Source: Neiella marina (GTDB taxonomy: Bacteria; Pseudomonadota; Gammaproteobacteria; Enterobacterales; Neiellaceae). From it: a DNA stretch of 64,000 nucleotides. The stretch is taken from assembly GCF_002165625.1 (NCBI RefSeq), contig NZ_NGNS01000001.1, positions 186,001 to 250,000 on the forward strand. The letters run 5' to 3'. Each line of letters begins with the position of its first letter. Positions within the stretch are counted from its first letter, which is position 1. The translations under genes were made by a program, and so were the position numbers. The notes under the pieces were generated by a model. The model was given only the letters and a program-made list of their open reading frames with translations, was not told the origin of the DNA and did no database searches. Below are positions 9,042-17,453 of this stretch, in pieces.

Positions 9042-10940
9042 TCAGCCCTGCTGAGCATGCTCCTCGCTCAATTGTTCCAGCTCAGCACTAGCTGCCAGCC
9101 AACTCTCTTCATGTTCGTCTAACTGACGTTGGCTTTTGGCTCGCTGTTCAATTAGTTGTGTCAATTTGGCCTTATTAGCTTCATCGTAGATCGACGGTTC
9201 GGCCAGCTGTTGTTCCAGCTCCGCGACTTCGTCACCGAGCTTTTCCATTGCCTTTTCATGACGCTCAATCGTTTGTCGCAACGGTCGAGTTTGCTGCCGA
9301 AACTCAGCATCTCGACGTTTTTGATCCTTGCGATTTTGCGATACCGAAGGCTTATCCGAACTCGCTTCAACCGCCGGCTGCTGAATCAATTTTTGATAGT
9401 CCGCTAGATCACCTTGGTACGGCTGCACCTGACCGTTGGCAACCAGCCACAGTTCATCGGTAGTTGAGGCAATCAAATCCCTGTCGTGGGACACCACCAG
9501 TAATGCCCCTTCATAGCCCTGCAATGCCAACTCAAGGGCATGGCGCATTTCCAAATCCAAGTGGTTGGTTGGTTCATCGAGCAATAGCAGGTTGGGTTTT
9601 TGCCAGCAAATCATCGCCAGTACCGCTCGGGCTTTTTCACCACCGGACATACTGGCCAGCTGCCGCAGCGCATCGTCGCCATGAAAATTGAAACCACCAA
9701 GGTAATTCCGCAAATTCTGCTCTGTTTGCTCGGGGCTCATGGCCATCAATGCTTGTAACGGCGATTGCTCGCCATTGACCTGCTCTAGCTGATGCTGCGC
9801 AAAATAGCCCACGGTTAACTTCGAACTTGCTGCTTGCTCGCCATTCAATACGGTTAATGAACCAGCTAACGCCTTGATTAAGGTACTTTTACCTGCGCCA
9901 TTAGGGCCAATAAGACCCACTCGTGAACCGGGTACCAAAGACACGTTCACTCGCTGCAAAATAGTACTGTCACCATAGCCAAGATCGGCTTGCTCCAATG
10001 TCACCAACGGATTGGGTAAGTGGGCCGGGCTCGGGATTGAAAATGAGAATGGGCTACCAACATGCGCTGGCGCACTGGCTTCGAGCCGTTCTAGCGCCTT
10101 GATCCGGCTTTGAGCCTGACGAGCTTTAGTCGCCTTGGCGCGAAATCGATCAATGTAGGACTGTAAGTGAGCGCGCTGGCGCTGCTGCTTTTCAAACACC
10201 GCAGCTTGCTGGGCAAAGCGCTCTGCACGCTGCCGTTCAAAACTACTGTAGTTGCCCGAGTAGCTAGTAATTGTGGCCTGATCGATATGGGCGATTTGGC
10301 CAACCACATTATCCAAAAAAGTCCGGTCGTGACTAATCATCAACAAGGTGCCATCAAAACGCTGGAGCCAGCTCTCAAGCCACAGCACGGCTTCTAAATC
10401 TAAATGGTTGGTTGGTTCATCGAGCAACAGCAGGTCAGCTCGGCAAATCAGTGCTTGAGCTAAGTTTAATCGCATTCGCCAACCACCAGAGAAGTCGCTC
10501 ACTGGTCGCTGTTGCTGCTCGTGACTGAAACCCAAGCCCGACAGCATCGCACCAGCTCTGGCGTGAATACTATAACCATCAATGGCAGCCATCTTGCCAT
10601 GTAAGTCTGCTTGCTTGGTACCATCGTGCGACTGTTCTGCTGCCGCAAGCGCATCGGCAAGTTTCTGATACTCCCGATCACCAGCAATGACGTAATCCAT
10701 CGCCGAGATTGGCAGGGCAGGCGTTTCCTGAGCAACATGACCAATACGCCAGCCTGGGGTGATGTTGAAATCACCTTTGCTGGTTTCCAACTTACCTAGC
10801 AGTAACGCGAATAGACTCGATTTGCCACAGCCATTGCTGCCAACCAAGCCAACCTTGTGGCCATCAGGAATATGCAGGTTGGCGTCGGTCAATAGTATTT
10901 TATGACCTCGCATCAATTCGATGTCCTGACATTGAATCAT
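9042..10940 (-). CDS. yheS: ABC-F family ATPase YheS
   Basis: 632 aa, close to E. coli YheS. Two ATP-binding cassettes without membrane domains: Walker A GSNGCGKSS (about 34-42) and GPNGAGKST (about 344-352); signatures DFSGGW and MSGGEK; each Walker B/D-loop reads LLLLDEPTNHLDLE. A linker between the domains and a charged C-terminal coiled coil (about 530-625) are ABC-F features. ABC-F proteins act on the ribosome to relieve stalled or difficult translation; for YheS a role on stalling nascent chains is known from E. coli. It is divergent from yheV. Confidence 0.95.
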   Translation of the reverse strand: MIQCQDIELMRGHKILLTDANLHIPDGHKVGLVGSNGCGKSSLFALLLGKLETSKGDFNITPGWRIGHVAQETPALPISAMDYVIAGDREYQKLADALAAAEQSHDGTKQADLHGKMAAIDGYSIHARAGAMLSGLGFSHEQQQRPVSDFSGGWRMRLNLAQALICRADLLLLDEPTNHLDLEAVLWLESWLQRFDGTLLMISHDRTFLDNVVGQIAHIDQATITSYSGNYSSFERQRAERFAQQAAVFEKQQRQRAHLQSYIDRFRAKATKARQAQSRIKALERLEASAPAHVGSPFSFSIPSPAHLPNPLVTLEQADLGYGDSTILQRVNVSLVPGSRVGLIGPNGAGKSTLIKALAGSLTVLNGEQAASSKLTVGYFAQHQLEQVNGEQSPLQALMAMSPEQTEQNLRNYLGGFNFHGDDALRQLASMSGGEKARAVLAMICWQKPNLLLLDEPTNHLDLEMRHALELALQGYEGALLVVSHDRDLIASTTDELWLVANGQVQPYQGDLADYQKLIQQPAVEASSDKPSVSQNRKDQKRRDAEFRQQTRPLRQTIERHEKAMEKLGDEVAELEQQLAEPSIYDEANKAKLTQLIEQRAKSQRQLDEHEESWLAASAELEQLSEEHAQQG

Positions 10941-11087
10941 CAGGGTTACTCCGCGTTACAAACTAATAATGAAGGGCGCCAATGGTAACTGACATTAGCC
11001 GCCAGCCCAACCAATTCAGCTGGGCAGGAAGCGGTTGGCTAGGTAAACTAGGCGGCAATTAGAATCCGATTAAGGATCAACAACAGA

Positions 11088-11282
11088 ATGACCAAACCAA
11101 CGAGGCGCTTTATTGCCGGAGCGAGCTGCCCAAAGTGTAACGAACAAGATAGTTTGGCCATGGTAGTGACCGAAGACTCAAGCTACGTCGAGTGTGTCGA
11201 ATGTGGTCACGTCCAACATGAGCCGGGAAGCGACGATCAAACGCCTGGCTTGATTGCCACTTTCAACCCCAATCAGGACTGA
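11088..11282 (+). CDS. yheV: YheV family putative zinc-ribbon protein
   Basis: 64 aa. The RRFIAGASCPKC start and the later VECVECGH give two CxxC pairs, a zinc-ribbon pattern typical of the YheV/DUF2387 family. Function unknown. The gene is divergent from yheS and adjacent to slyX, as in E. coli. Its small size and four conserved cysteines make it a confident call despite its length. Confidence 0.9.
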   Translation: MTKPTRRFIAGASCPKCNEQDSLAMVVTEDSSYVECVECGHVQHEPGSDDQTPGLIATFNPNQD

Positions 11283-11290
11283 TATTGCTG

Positions 11291-11515
11291 CTAATAATGC
11301 GGTGGCGGGGTCTCTTCTGATTCACTCGCCATGTTCGAACCTTTCAGATCATGGATCTGGCGGAACATCAATTTAACTTGTACTTGAAGTTTATCGATTA
11401 ACTCTTGGTGAGCGCTCAGTTCTTGGTTCAAGTCGCCAATCGTAATCTCCTGAAACGCCAGCTTCGACTCCAGTTCGTCAATTCGGCTCTGGAGCGCTTT
11501 ATCATTGGTTACCAT
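11291..11515 (-). CDS. slyX: SlyX family protein
   Basis: 74 aa. Almost entirely a predicted coiled coil (LQSRIDELESKLAFQEITIG) ending in the characteristic SlyX tail with paired prolines and histidine (PPPHY). SlyX is a short conserved protein of unknown function usually located between fkpA and yheV/slyD. Here it is convergent with yheV (8 bp between stops) and downstream of the WD40 lipoprotein gene by 9 bp, suggesting one transcript with it. Confidence 0.93.
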   Translation of the reverse strand: MVTNDKALQSRIDELESKLAFQEITIGDLNQELSAHQELIDKLQVQVKLMFRQIHDLKGSNMASESEETPPPHY

Positions 11516-11524
11516 CAGGCTTCC

Positions 11525-12541
11525 TTATTGCAGTGCTTGTTGAGGTAGCGGCCATGCTTCAGTGTAACCAGATGAGCTTACGCTAAATAACCAACGGCCC
11601 GAAAAGGCGACATCATACACCACCGCGCTGCGCCAACGATTATCCGATTGCCTTGCCACTTGCCAACCGGCGATTTTCTGACCAGTTTCAACATGCCACA
11701 GGGTTAACTGACGTGACGGTGATCCCGTTGCGAGCCATTGACCGTCGGCCGAGAACCTTGCAGCACTGAATACTTGCTGGCGGGACTTGAAATTCAAGTT
11801 ACTGACCATATCACCTGAGGGTATGCGCCAAATCCGTGCTTGCTTCAGACTATCGGCGGTAAAGACATATCGGCCTTGCTGATCGAAGCGAACTTGGGTA
11901 ACTCGGCTGGGATGATTGAACTGTTGGATGATTTGTGCGGTCTCAGTACTCCAGAGCTTAGCACTGTAGTCACTGCTGCCAGTAATGGCATAGAGTCCAT
12001 TAGCTGATAGGTCGACGGCATTGATTTTTTCTTGATGACCAAGAAACTCGAGCCGACGTCCGGTTTGTCGTTCGACATAGACGGCACGGCCATCGGCAAG
12101 CCCATAAAGGATGCCGGTCGCTTCATTATCGATGGCGATATCGCGTATGCGACTGTCCGGAATGGTAAACCAGCCGATGGATTCACCGCTGGTGACAGAC
12201 CAAATGGCGATTTCACGGTCTGAAGCGGTAACGACATAGTTGCCATTGGGTGAAAACCGGGTCAAATAAACGGGGCTCGACTGGTCGCCCAACTGCCACT
12301 GGTAGCGTAAGCCTTGTGTTTCATTGTCCCAAAGCGCTAAGTTATGGTGAATGGTGGCATGGATGGCCCAACGGCCATCGGCAGATAACGCGGCGGCAGA
12401 GCTACCCTCTGCTGCTTGCTCAATCCGCTCAGCCGGTTTGCTGATCTGATCACAACCATTGAGCAAGACCGCAACACTGGTCAGTACAACGACGACTCGA
12501 ACGTGACAGTATGCGCGCTTGAGCGCGTTAATAAGGTTCAT
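11525..12541 (-). CDS. WD40-repeat lipoprotein
   Basis: 338 aa. The N-terminus is basic and then hydrophobic, ending in a lipobox-like LLNGC (Cys about residue 29), so it is probably an outer- or inner-membrane lipoprotein facing the periplasm. The rest is a beta-propeller made of about six or seven WD40-type blades, seen as repeats of the type GRYVFTADSLKQARIWRIPS and GLYAITGSSDYSAKLW. WD40 propellers are protein-docking platforms; no catalytic residues are expected. It sits between slyX and fkpA, both envelope/folding-region genes, and 9 bp upstream of slyX. The specific partner is unknown. Confidence 0.88.
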   Translation of the reverse strand: MNLINALKRAYCHVRVVVVLTSVAVLLNGCDQISKPAERIEQAAEGSSAAALSADGRWAIHATIHHNLALWDNETQGLRYQWQLGDQSSPVYLTRFSPNGNYVVTASDREIAIWSVTSGESIGWFTIPDSRIRDIAIDNEATGILYGLADGRAVYVERQTGRRLEFLGHQEKINAVDLSANGLYAITGSSDYSAKLWSTETAQIIQQFNHPSRVTQVRFDQQGRYVFTADSLKQARIWRIPSGDMVSNLNFKSRQQVFSAARFSADGQWLATGSPSRQLTLWHVETGQKIAGWQVARQSDNRWRSAVVYDVAFSGRWLFSVSSSGYTEAWPLPQQALQ

Positions 12542-12673
12542 AGCAACCCTAATTTTTAGGCCCTAACGGCATGATAGCGTTAGTAATCTTGTTTCGCTAT
12601 TGGCCGCTTGGAATAACCCGAGATATTTGTCATCAATGAGTGGTGACGATACACAATCAGGAGTATTTATTTA

Positions 12674-13486
12674 ATGAAACGTCTTGCATTAGGCACAGCA
12701 GTGGTAGCGGCCATGCTGACCGTTGCTTGTAACGCAGAAAAAGAAGCACCAGCTGCAACAGAAGCGACAGCAGAGCAACCAGTTGCTACCGAAGTGAGCT
12801 TTGCCTCTGACCGTGAGAAGCAATCCTATGCCACGGGCGCCTTCATGGGCCAACAAATGATCCGCATGGTCGATGCTTATAAAGAGTTAGGTATTGAGCT
12901 TGACGCAGCACAGTTAGAAAAAGGCATCATCGCCGGTATCAGTGGCACTAGCCAGCTCGATGAGGCAACACTGCAAGAAGTGCTCACAGCACTTGAATCA
13001 GAGCGCATGACTGCAGTTCAAGCGTTGCAAGCGAAAGCCCAAGAAGAACAGCAAGCCAAAATGGCCGAAGCAAAAGCTGCCGGCGAAGCATTCTTAGCAG
13101 AAAACGCCAAGAAAGAAGGTGTTACCGTTACTGAATCTGGCCTGCAATATGAAGTCATCGCAGCAGGTGAAGGCGACTCTCCTGCGGCAAGCGATCAGGT
13201 TAAAGTACATTACACGGGTACATTAATTGATGGCACCGAGTTCGACAGCAGCCACAAACGCGGCGAGCCTGCAGTATTCTTCCTCAACCAAGTTATTCCT
13301 GGTTGGACTGAGGGTGTGCAATTGATGAAGCCTGGTGCCAAGTACAAGCTGTATATCCCATCAGAATTGGGCTATGGCGAGCATGGCGCTGGTGCCAACA
13401 TCCCTGGTAACTCAGCGTTGGTATTTGAAGTCGAGCTAATTGAAATCAATCCAGATGCAGCAACAAAAGAAGCGGCGGCAGAGTAA
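12674..13486 (+). CDS. fkpA: FKBP-type peptidyl-prolyl isomerase FkpA
   Basis: 270 aa, the FkpA length. A signal sequence (residues 1-19) ends LTVAC; the cysteine could be lipidated, although the -3 position is Thr rather than the favoured Leu, so a soluble periplasmic form is also possible. An N-terminal dimerisation helix region (about 40-140, rich in Ala/Gln/Glu) precedes the FKBP domain (about 145-255) with [18 protein letters not shown] and the active-site run VIPGWTEG. It catalyses prolyl cis-trans isomerisation and acts as a chaperone for envelope proteins. It is divergent from the WD40 lipoprotein and closed by a strong terminator. Confidence 0.95.
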   Translation: MKRLALGTAVVAAMLTVACNAEKEAPAATEATAEQPVATEVSFASDREKQSYATGAFMGQQMIRMVDAYKELGIELDAAQLEKGIIAGISGTSQLDEATLQEVLTALESERMTAVQALQAKAQEEQQAKMAEAKAAGEAFLAENAKKEGVTVTESGLQYEVIAAGEGDSPAASDQVKVHYTGTLIDGTEFDSSHKRGEPAVFFLNQVIPGWTEGVQLMKPGAKYKLYIPSELGYGEHGAGANIPGNSALVFEVELIEINPDAATKEAAAE

Positions 13487-13520
13487 TCTCAAGCCTCTTT
13501 GTTTTGACAAAAACTGCGAC

Positions 13521-13549
13521 AAAAAAAGGCGCCTTAAAGCGCCTTTTTT
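13521..13549. terminator. Bidirectional terminator between fkpA and rsd
   Basis: A-rich arm AAAAAAAGGCGC, loop CTTAAA, arm GCGCCTTTTTT. It works for fkpA on the plus strand and for rsd on the minus strand. Confidence 0.9.
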
Positions 13550-13564
13550 ATTTCTTGGCTTAAC

Positions 13565-14020
13565 TCAAGCTGATGCCGAAGCAAGGTTTTCAATCAGTGA
13601 ATCTTCCAGCTCAAAACGCTGTGATAGTGCTTCGCCAAGCTGGCTCAAATCATCATCCAATGTCGCCAAATCATCGTCTGCACTCACTTCACCATATCGG
13701 TCATTGAAGTTGAGCACGATATCGGTACTGGCGTTAATCCCGGGATACACTTTTGCCGCTAGTTGCTTGGCCTCAGGATTTTCTTCGTCCACCAATTTGT
13801 CGTACATCTCGAAATGCCCGGCTGATGTATAATCAAGCAGGCCAGCACAAAAATCTTTTAATGACGTTGCATCGGGCAACTGACGCTCATGTTCAAACGG
13901 CTTTAAACCGGCAAGTTTGCAATATTGAATCAATACGCTTTCTCGGTCAGCCAACCACTTATCAATGGCAGAGTCAGCACCACCCCACGCAGCCTGAGCT
14001 TTTTCCAATCTTGTAAGCAT
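13565..14020 (-). CDS. rsd: Anti-sigma-D factor Rsd/AlgQ family
   Basis: 151 aa. The Rsd/AlgQ family is recognised by IDKWLADRESVLIQYCKLAG, the LDYTSAGHFEMYDKL block and the acidic C-terminal helix with EALSQRFELEDSLI. Rsd binds the housekeeping sigma-70 in stationary phase and frees core RNA polymerase for alternative sigmas. The start ATG at 14020 is followed by the typical MLxxLxxAQ. The gene is near hemE, the E. coli arrangement, but divergent from it across an unusually long 666-bp gap. Confidence 0.9.
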   Translation of the reverse strand: MLTRLEKAQAAWGGADSAIDKWLADRESVLIQYCKLAGLKPFEHERQLPDATSLKDFCAGLLDYTSAGHFEMYDKLVDEENPEAKQLAAKVYPGINASTDIVLNFNDRYGEVSADDDLATLDDDLSQLGEALSQRFELEDSLIENLASASA

Positions 14021-14335
14021 TTATCATTCTCCGCACATTGAGTCGGCAGCAGAGTTAATCGCACCCAATCGATACCGACTTGAACTCAGTTTTGAGTCAT
14101 TTATCCAAGTGAATAGCAGTCTATTGGAACCTAGAATAACGACAATCTAGCAACAATGGAACGCTCGATGAGGACACCCAACTAGCAACGCTGCATTGTC
14201 GCAGCCAGCGGGCAAATATCGGCATCAGAGACTACCTGTAATCTATGAAGGCAGTATGGCAGGGGTTAAACGAAAATGCCCGAAGATCTGACCAGATCGT
14301 CGCGCTAATCACAGTTGCAAAAGGAATTTCAGGCA

Positions 14336-14362
14336 ATAAAAAAGCCCCACTTAAAGTGAGGC
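14336..14362 (-). terminator. Intrinsic terminator inside the rsd-hemE gap, no gene in front of it
   Basis: On the minus strand an 8-bp stem (14344-14351 with 14355-14362, one G-U wobble) with a 3-nt loop is followed by UUUUUAUU. There is no minus-strand CDS between it and hemE, so it should end a non-coding transcript. Confidence 0.65.
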
Positions 14363-14540
14363 CCTAATCTGCGAAGGTACAGTCTCGTTCTAACGAGCTT
14401 CTTGGTTGTTTTTCGCTAGCTCGACACAATTTTTAACACTCCGATTAGCAAGCCTCAACAACATAACCACAAAACTATGGAGGGCTTCACACTAATCAAG
14501 TAACCGGTCTCCTCGAGCACTACCGGTATCACTGGTTGCA
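14336..14540 (-). ncRNA. Candidate small RNA between rsd and hemE
   Basis: About 200 nt on the minus strand ending in the terminator above. Four nested complementary arm pairs lie in order: 14419-14424 with 14513-14518 (GCTCGA/TCGAGC), 14443-14448 with 14492-14497 (GATTAG/CTAATC), 14450-14456 with 14480-14487 (one bulge) and 14462-14465 with 14476-14479. Together they make one long irregular hairpin. A second small hairpin (14384-14389 with 14392-14397) precedes the terminator. The 5' end is a guess from a weak -10 (TAATGT on the minus strand near 14543). It does not match 6S, tmRNA, RNase P or SRP RNA motifs that I know. Confidence 0.4.
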
Positions 14541-14626
14541 CATTATTGACTTGCTTTCCAACTTAAAATTTGAGTTCACCAACGCTATGAAACAGCGATC
14601 TATTTTCGTTTAGTTCTGTCTAGCGG

Positions 14627-14656
14627 TTCCGATTCGACAAAAAATAGACATATAAT
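14627..14656 (+). promoter_or_regulatory. Predicted hemE promoter
   Basis: A perfect -10 TATAAT (14651-14656) with a weak -35 (TTCCGA, 18-bp spacer), about 30 bp before the hemE ATG. The predicted leader would be only about 24 nt. Confidence 0.6.
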
Positions 14657-14686
14657 CGCAGCAACCTCAGTTAAAAAAGACCCTAC

Positions 14687-15760
14687 ATGAGCCAGTTAGA
14701 AAACGATCGATACCTAAGAGCCTTGCTAAAGCAGCCAGTGGATCGCACGCCAATTTGGATGATGCGCCAAGCAGGCCGCTACCTGCCAGAATATCGCGCG
14801 ACACGAGCCGAAGCTGGTGACTTTATGTCACTTTGCAAAAATGCCGAGTTGGCGTGCGAGGTTACTTTGCAACCGCTGCGCCGCTTTCCTCTCGATGCCG
14901 CTATTTTGTTCTCAGACATTCTGACCATCCCAGATGCAATGGGGCTCGGTTTGTACTTTGAAACCGGAGAGGGACCGAAATTCACTAACCCTGTTCGCAC
15001 CGCAGCTGATGTCGCCAAGCTTGCTGCCCCCGATCCGAATCAGGAGTTGCAGTATGTGATGAATGCGGTCAGCACCATTCGGCGTGAACTCAAAGGTAAA
15101 GTACCGCTGATTGGCTTTTCGGGTAGCCCATGGACTCTAGCAACCTATATGGTTGAGGGCGGCTCAAGTAAGACATTCAGTAAGATTAAAGCAATGGCCT
15201 TTGGCGAACCAAAATTGATGCATCAATTGCTTGATACTGTTGCCGACTCAGTGATCAGCTACCTCAACGCGCAGGTTGAAGCTGGCGCGCAGGCGTTGAT
15301 GATTTTTGATACCTGGGGAGGATCATTATCCGGCCCGGCATATCGCGAATTTTCATTAGCTTACATGCAAAAAATTGTCGATGGTTTGGTTCGCCAGGCC
15401 GATGGTAGAACCGTGCCTGTGACGCTGTTTACAAAGAATGGCGGCCAATGGTTAGAGCACATGGCCGAAACTGGCTGCGACGCCTTGGGTCTCGACTGGA
15501 CCACAGAGTTGGCCGATGCTCGATCTCGCGTTGGCGACAAAGTGGCACTGCAGGGCAACATGGATCCGTCAATGCTATACGCGCCAATCCCAGCCATTGA
15601 GCAAGAAGTTAGCCGCCTGCTCGCATCGTATGGCCAAGGCACCGGCCACGTATTTAACTTGGGACATGGTATCCACCCGGATGTCAACCCAGAGCACGCT
15701 GGCGCCTTTATCGCCGCTGTGCAAGCTGAAAGCGCCAAATACCATTTGGATGAATCCTAA
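14687..15760 (+). CDS. hemE: Uroporphyrinogen decarboxylase HemE
   Basis: 357 aa, full length. It decarboxylates the four acetate side chains of uroporphyrinogen III to give coproporphyrinogen III in haem synthesis; cytoplasmic, cofactor-free. The signature [11 protein letters not shown] near residue 27 carries the substrate-binding arginines, and the second signature [16 protein letters not shown] lies near residue 140. Preceded by a perfect -10 box and closed by its own hairpin, it appears monocistronic. Other haem genes in the window are hemB, hemC and hemD. Confidence 0.97.
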   Translation: MSQLENDRYLRALLKQPVDRTPIWMMRQAGRYLPEYRATRAEAGDFMSLCKNAELACEVTLQPLRRFPLDAAILFSDILTIPDAMGLGLYFETGEGPKFTNPVRTAADVAKLAAPDPNQELQYVMNAVSTIRRELKGKVPLIGFSGSPWTLATYMVEGGSSKTFSKIKAMAFGEPKLMHQLLDTVADSVISYLNAQVEAGAQALMIFDTWGGSLSGPAYREFSLAYMQKIVDGLVRQADGRTVPVTLFTKNGGQWLEHMAETGCDALGLDWTTELADARSRVGDKVALQGNMDPSMLYAPIPAIEQEVSRLLASYGQGTGHVFNLGHGIHPDVNPEHAGAFIAAVQAESAKYHLDES

Positions 15761-15781
15761 TTTGGCCCAACGCACGCAAAG

Positions 15782-15806
15782 AAAAGGCAGCTTTTAGCTG
15801 CCTTTT
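15782..15806. terminator. hemE terminator (bidirectional)
   Basis: Arms AAAAGGCAGCT and AGCTGCCTTTT with a TTT loop, 21 bp after the hemE stop. It can also serve the minus-strand gene at 15832. Confidence 0.88.
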
Positions 15807-15831
15807 CTATATCATCGCTATCAACTTCTAG

Positions 15832-16011
15832 TCAGGCGTAATACTGCATAAATTCTTTCAGGTGTCGCTTTATCCCGGTGAGCTGTAATTCAGAGACGAG
15901 CGCCTCTTCAGTATCATTGACGCATTTGATTAAACCATGAAGCACCGAATCAGAGATGCTTTCATAGGTTGGGTTAGCACGCAGTAGCCTAAATGCTTCC
16001 AGAGCGGTCAT
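15832..16011 (-). CDS. Small hypothetical protein
   Basis: 59 aa from the ATG at 16011 (MTALEAFRLLRANPTYESIS), chosen because AAGGAG lies upstream; an alternative ATG at 16038 gives 68 aa but lacks a clear ribosome site. The protein is charged, probably all-helical and cytoplasmic, with a single Cys. I do not recognise the family. It is flanked by terminator hairpins, consistent with a short independent gene. Confidence 0.5.
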   Translation of the reverse strand: MTALEAFRLLRANPTYESISDSVLHGLIKCVNDTEEALVSELQLTGIKRHLKEFMQYYA

Positions 16012-16114
16012 CGCCTTCAAACTCCTTTCCAAAGACATTGAGCAAAAAATAATCGCCAGCTAAGCTAGCGCCATCGGCAACAAAATGCAACCCCGTCAGA
16101 CAGTTATTCGTATC

Positions 16115-17020
16115 TTAATCAAGTACGTAGATGGTTTGAGTTAGCCGATGACTTTCTCCAGGCAATAACGCATAGCAATCGTCGCCGGCATTCACCGCTT
16201 CAATGCACACCATGCTCTGATAGCCATCGTTATTGAAATCGCCCATGGCTGCAGCTTTATCGAACCAAGGGTTCCAAACGACCGTGGTACGACTGCCATC
16301 TTTGGCGACGGCAATGACTCGCTCGTTGCCGTCATCATTAATCAAACATGTCGCTAGGGTGTCGAGATATACTCGGTCCACTTCTTCATCGATAATGATG
16401 TCACCGCGCTGAATCAGTCCATCTTGCACGGCCACTTTGTCATCATAGGTCACTTGATCGAGGCCGCGAATCCGAGTTTGGGCAATGCTGGCAATATCAA
16501 AGTAAGAATGCAAAGCGCCGCCAACGACCATTTCGTCATCGCCAGTATTGGTGCTGAGCAGTTCCATATGAAGTTGTTTGCCAACGGTGACCTTCAAGGC
16601 AAGTTCAAATGCATGTGGCCACAGCTGGCGGGATTGTTCTGAATCGGTCAAGGTAAAGACCAGCTCGGTCGCGCCATCAGCAAGCTGCATGGTATCGGAT
16701 AACTGCCAGTTTTGATTGCGGGCGAAGCCATGCTGCGGGAACTCTTTGTTTGTTGGATGCGGCCCAAACCACGGCCAACACACAGGTACCCCGCCACGAA
16801 TGGCTTTTCCTTGTATGAACTGGACATCATTGCTCAGCCAAAGCACGGGCTTTTGGCCTTTGGGCTGAAACGAGCAGACATGAGCACCATGCAAACAAAT
16901 CTCAGCGCGAGCAAAATCATTTTCAATGGTCACCATGACTAATCCAGTATTAGTCGCGGAAAACGACAATTGGGCAGAGTCTTGATAACGAGTTTGGAGT
17001 TGGCTTAGAACGTCGGACAT
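16115..17020 (-). CDS. yeaD: D-hexose-6-phosphate mutarotase (YeaD-type aldose 1-epimerase)
   Basis: 301 aa. The family of YeaD and yeast YMR099c interconverts alpha and beta anomers of hexose 6-phosphates. The RGGVPVCWPWFGPH segment and the HGFARNQNW block give the conserved Arg and His of the sugar/phosphate site, and the later C-terminal VCIEAVNAGD carries the catalytic Glu region. Cytoplasmic beta-sandwich; no signal peptide. It stands alone on the minus strand. It is an ordinary carbohydrate housekeeping gene. Confidence 0.92.
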   Translation of the reverse strand: MSDVLSQLQTRYQDSAQLSFSATNTGLVMVTIENDFARAEICLHGAHVCSFQPKGQKPVLWLSNDVQFIQGKAIRGGVPVCWPWFGPHPTNKEFPQHGFARNQNWQLSDTMQLADGATELVFTLTDSEQSRQLWPHAFELALKVTVGKQLHMELLSTNTGDDEMVVGGALHSYFDIASIAQTRIRGLDQVTYDDKVAVQDGLIQRGDIIIDEEVDRVYLDTLATCLINDDGNERVIAVAKDGSRTTVVWNPWFDKAAAMGDFNNDGYQSMVCIEAVNAGDDCYALLPGESHRLTQTIYVLD

Positions 17021-17132
17021 GAGTCAATGGCTTCCGTGTGTGACATAAAAATGCGCTTTGAGATTGTCTCTAGCTAACTCAAAACGATTGCTTGGACGGT
17101 ATAGTATCGACGTAACAATGTTACAGCCAGAG

Positions 17133-17453
17133 CTAGCTGTTGTTTGTCTCCAACTTCACTTTCTCTATTAGCGCTTGCCAAAGAACGGGCTCGGAAGCAA
17201 GCAACCCCGTTGGCCTCAGCCAAAAGCCGTCAGCTAACCAGTCGTAATGGAGCTGAACCAAGCCATCCGGAAGATGCAAACAAGCAAACCAAACATCAGC
17301 CCCTAAGCTCTGATCGGACAATTCACCTCCAGTCACAACAGCGAGCCGTTGAGCCATCAGCTCAACATCTTGCTGTTCCTCACAATTGACCGAGTAAAAG
17401 AAGCTGACGGCCTCATCTAGCTGCTGCATGAAATTTCCAAGTGCTGACTCCAA
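17133..17453 (-). CDS. DUF3630-like small protein downstream of selO
   Basis: 106 aa. The pattern LGADVWFACLHLPDGLVQLHY followed by FWLRP resembles the DUF3630 family of Shewanella and Vibrio relatives, which has no known function; I am only moderately sure of the family. The start at 17453 overlaps the end of selO by 37 bp; an internal ATG at 17429 would still overlap by 13 bp, so translational coupling to selO is likely. It is acidic, apparently soluble and has no catalytic motif that I can name. Confidence 0.68.
   Translation of the reverse strand: MESALGNFMQQLDEAVSFFYSVNCEEQQDVELMAQRLAVVTGGELSDQSLGADVWFACLHLPDGLVQLHYDWLADGFWLRPTGLLASEPVLWQALIEKVKLETNNS

Larger units (their letters stand above)
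14021..14686. other. Long non-coding gap between rsd and hemE
   Basis: 666 bp, the largest gap in the window. It contains no convincing ORF. It holds the hemE promoter at the right end and, on the minus strand, a nested set of complementary arms followed by an intrinsic terminator (listed as a candidate RNA). The left third (14021-14330) shows nothing recognisable beyond the presumed rsd leader. Confidence 0.65.

Noticed and set aside
13440-13832. 130-aa plus-strand ORF across the fkpA end and rsd
   Set aside because: It runs through the fkpA-rsd terminator and antisense to rsd; Ser/Lys-rich shadow composition, no ribosome site.
14336-14540. 6S RNA, RNase P RNA, tmRNA or SRP RNA in the rsd-hemE gap
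   Set aside because: None of the conserved sequence motifs of those RNAs is present; it is kept as an unassigned candidate instead.
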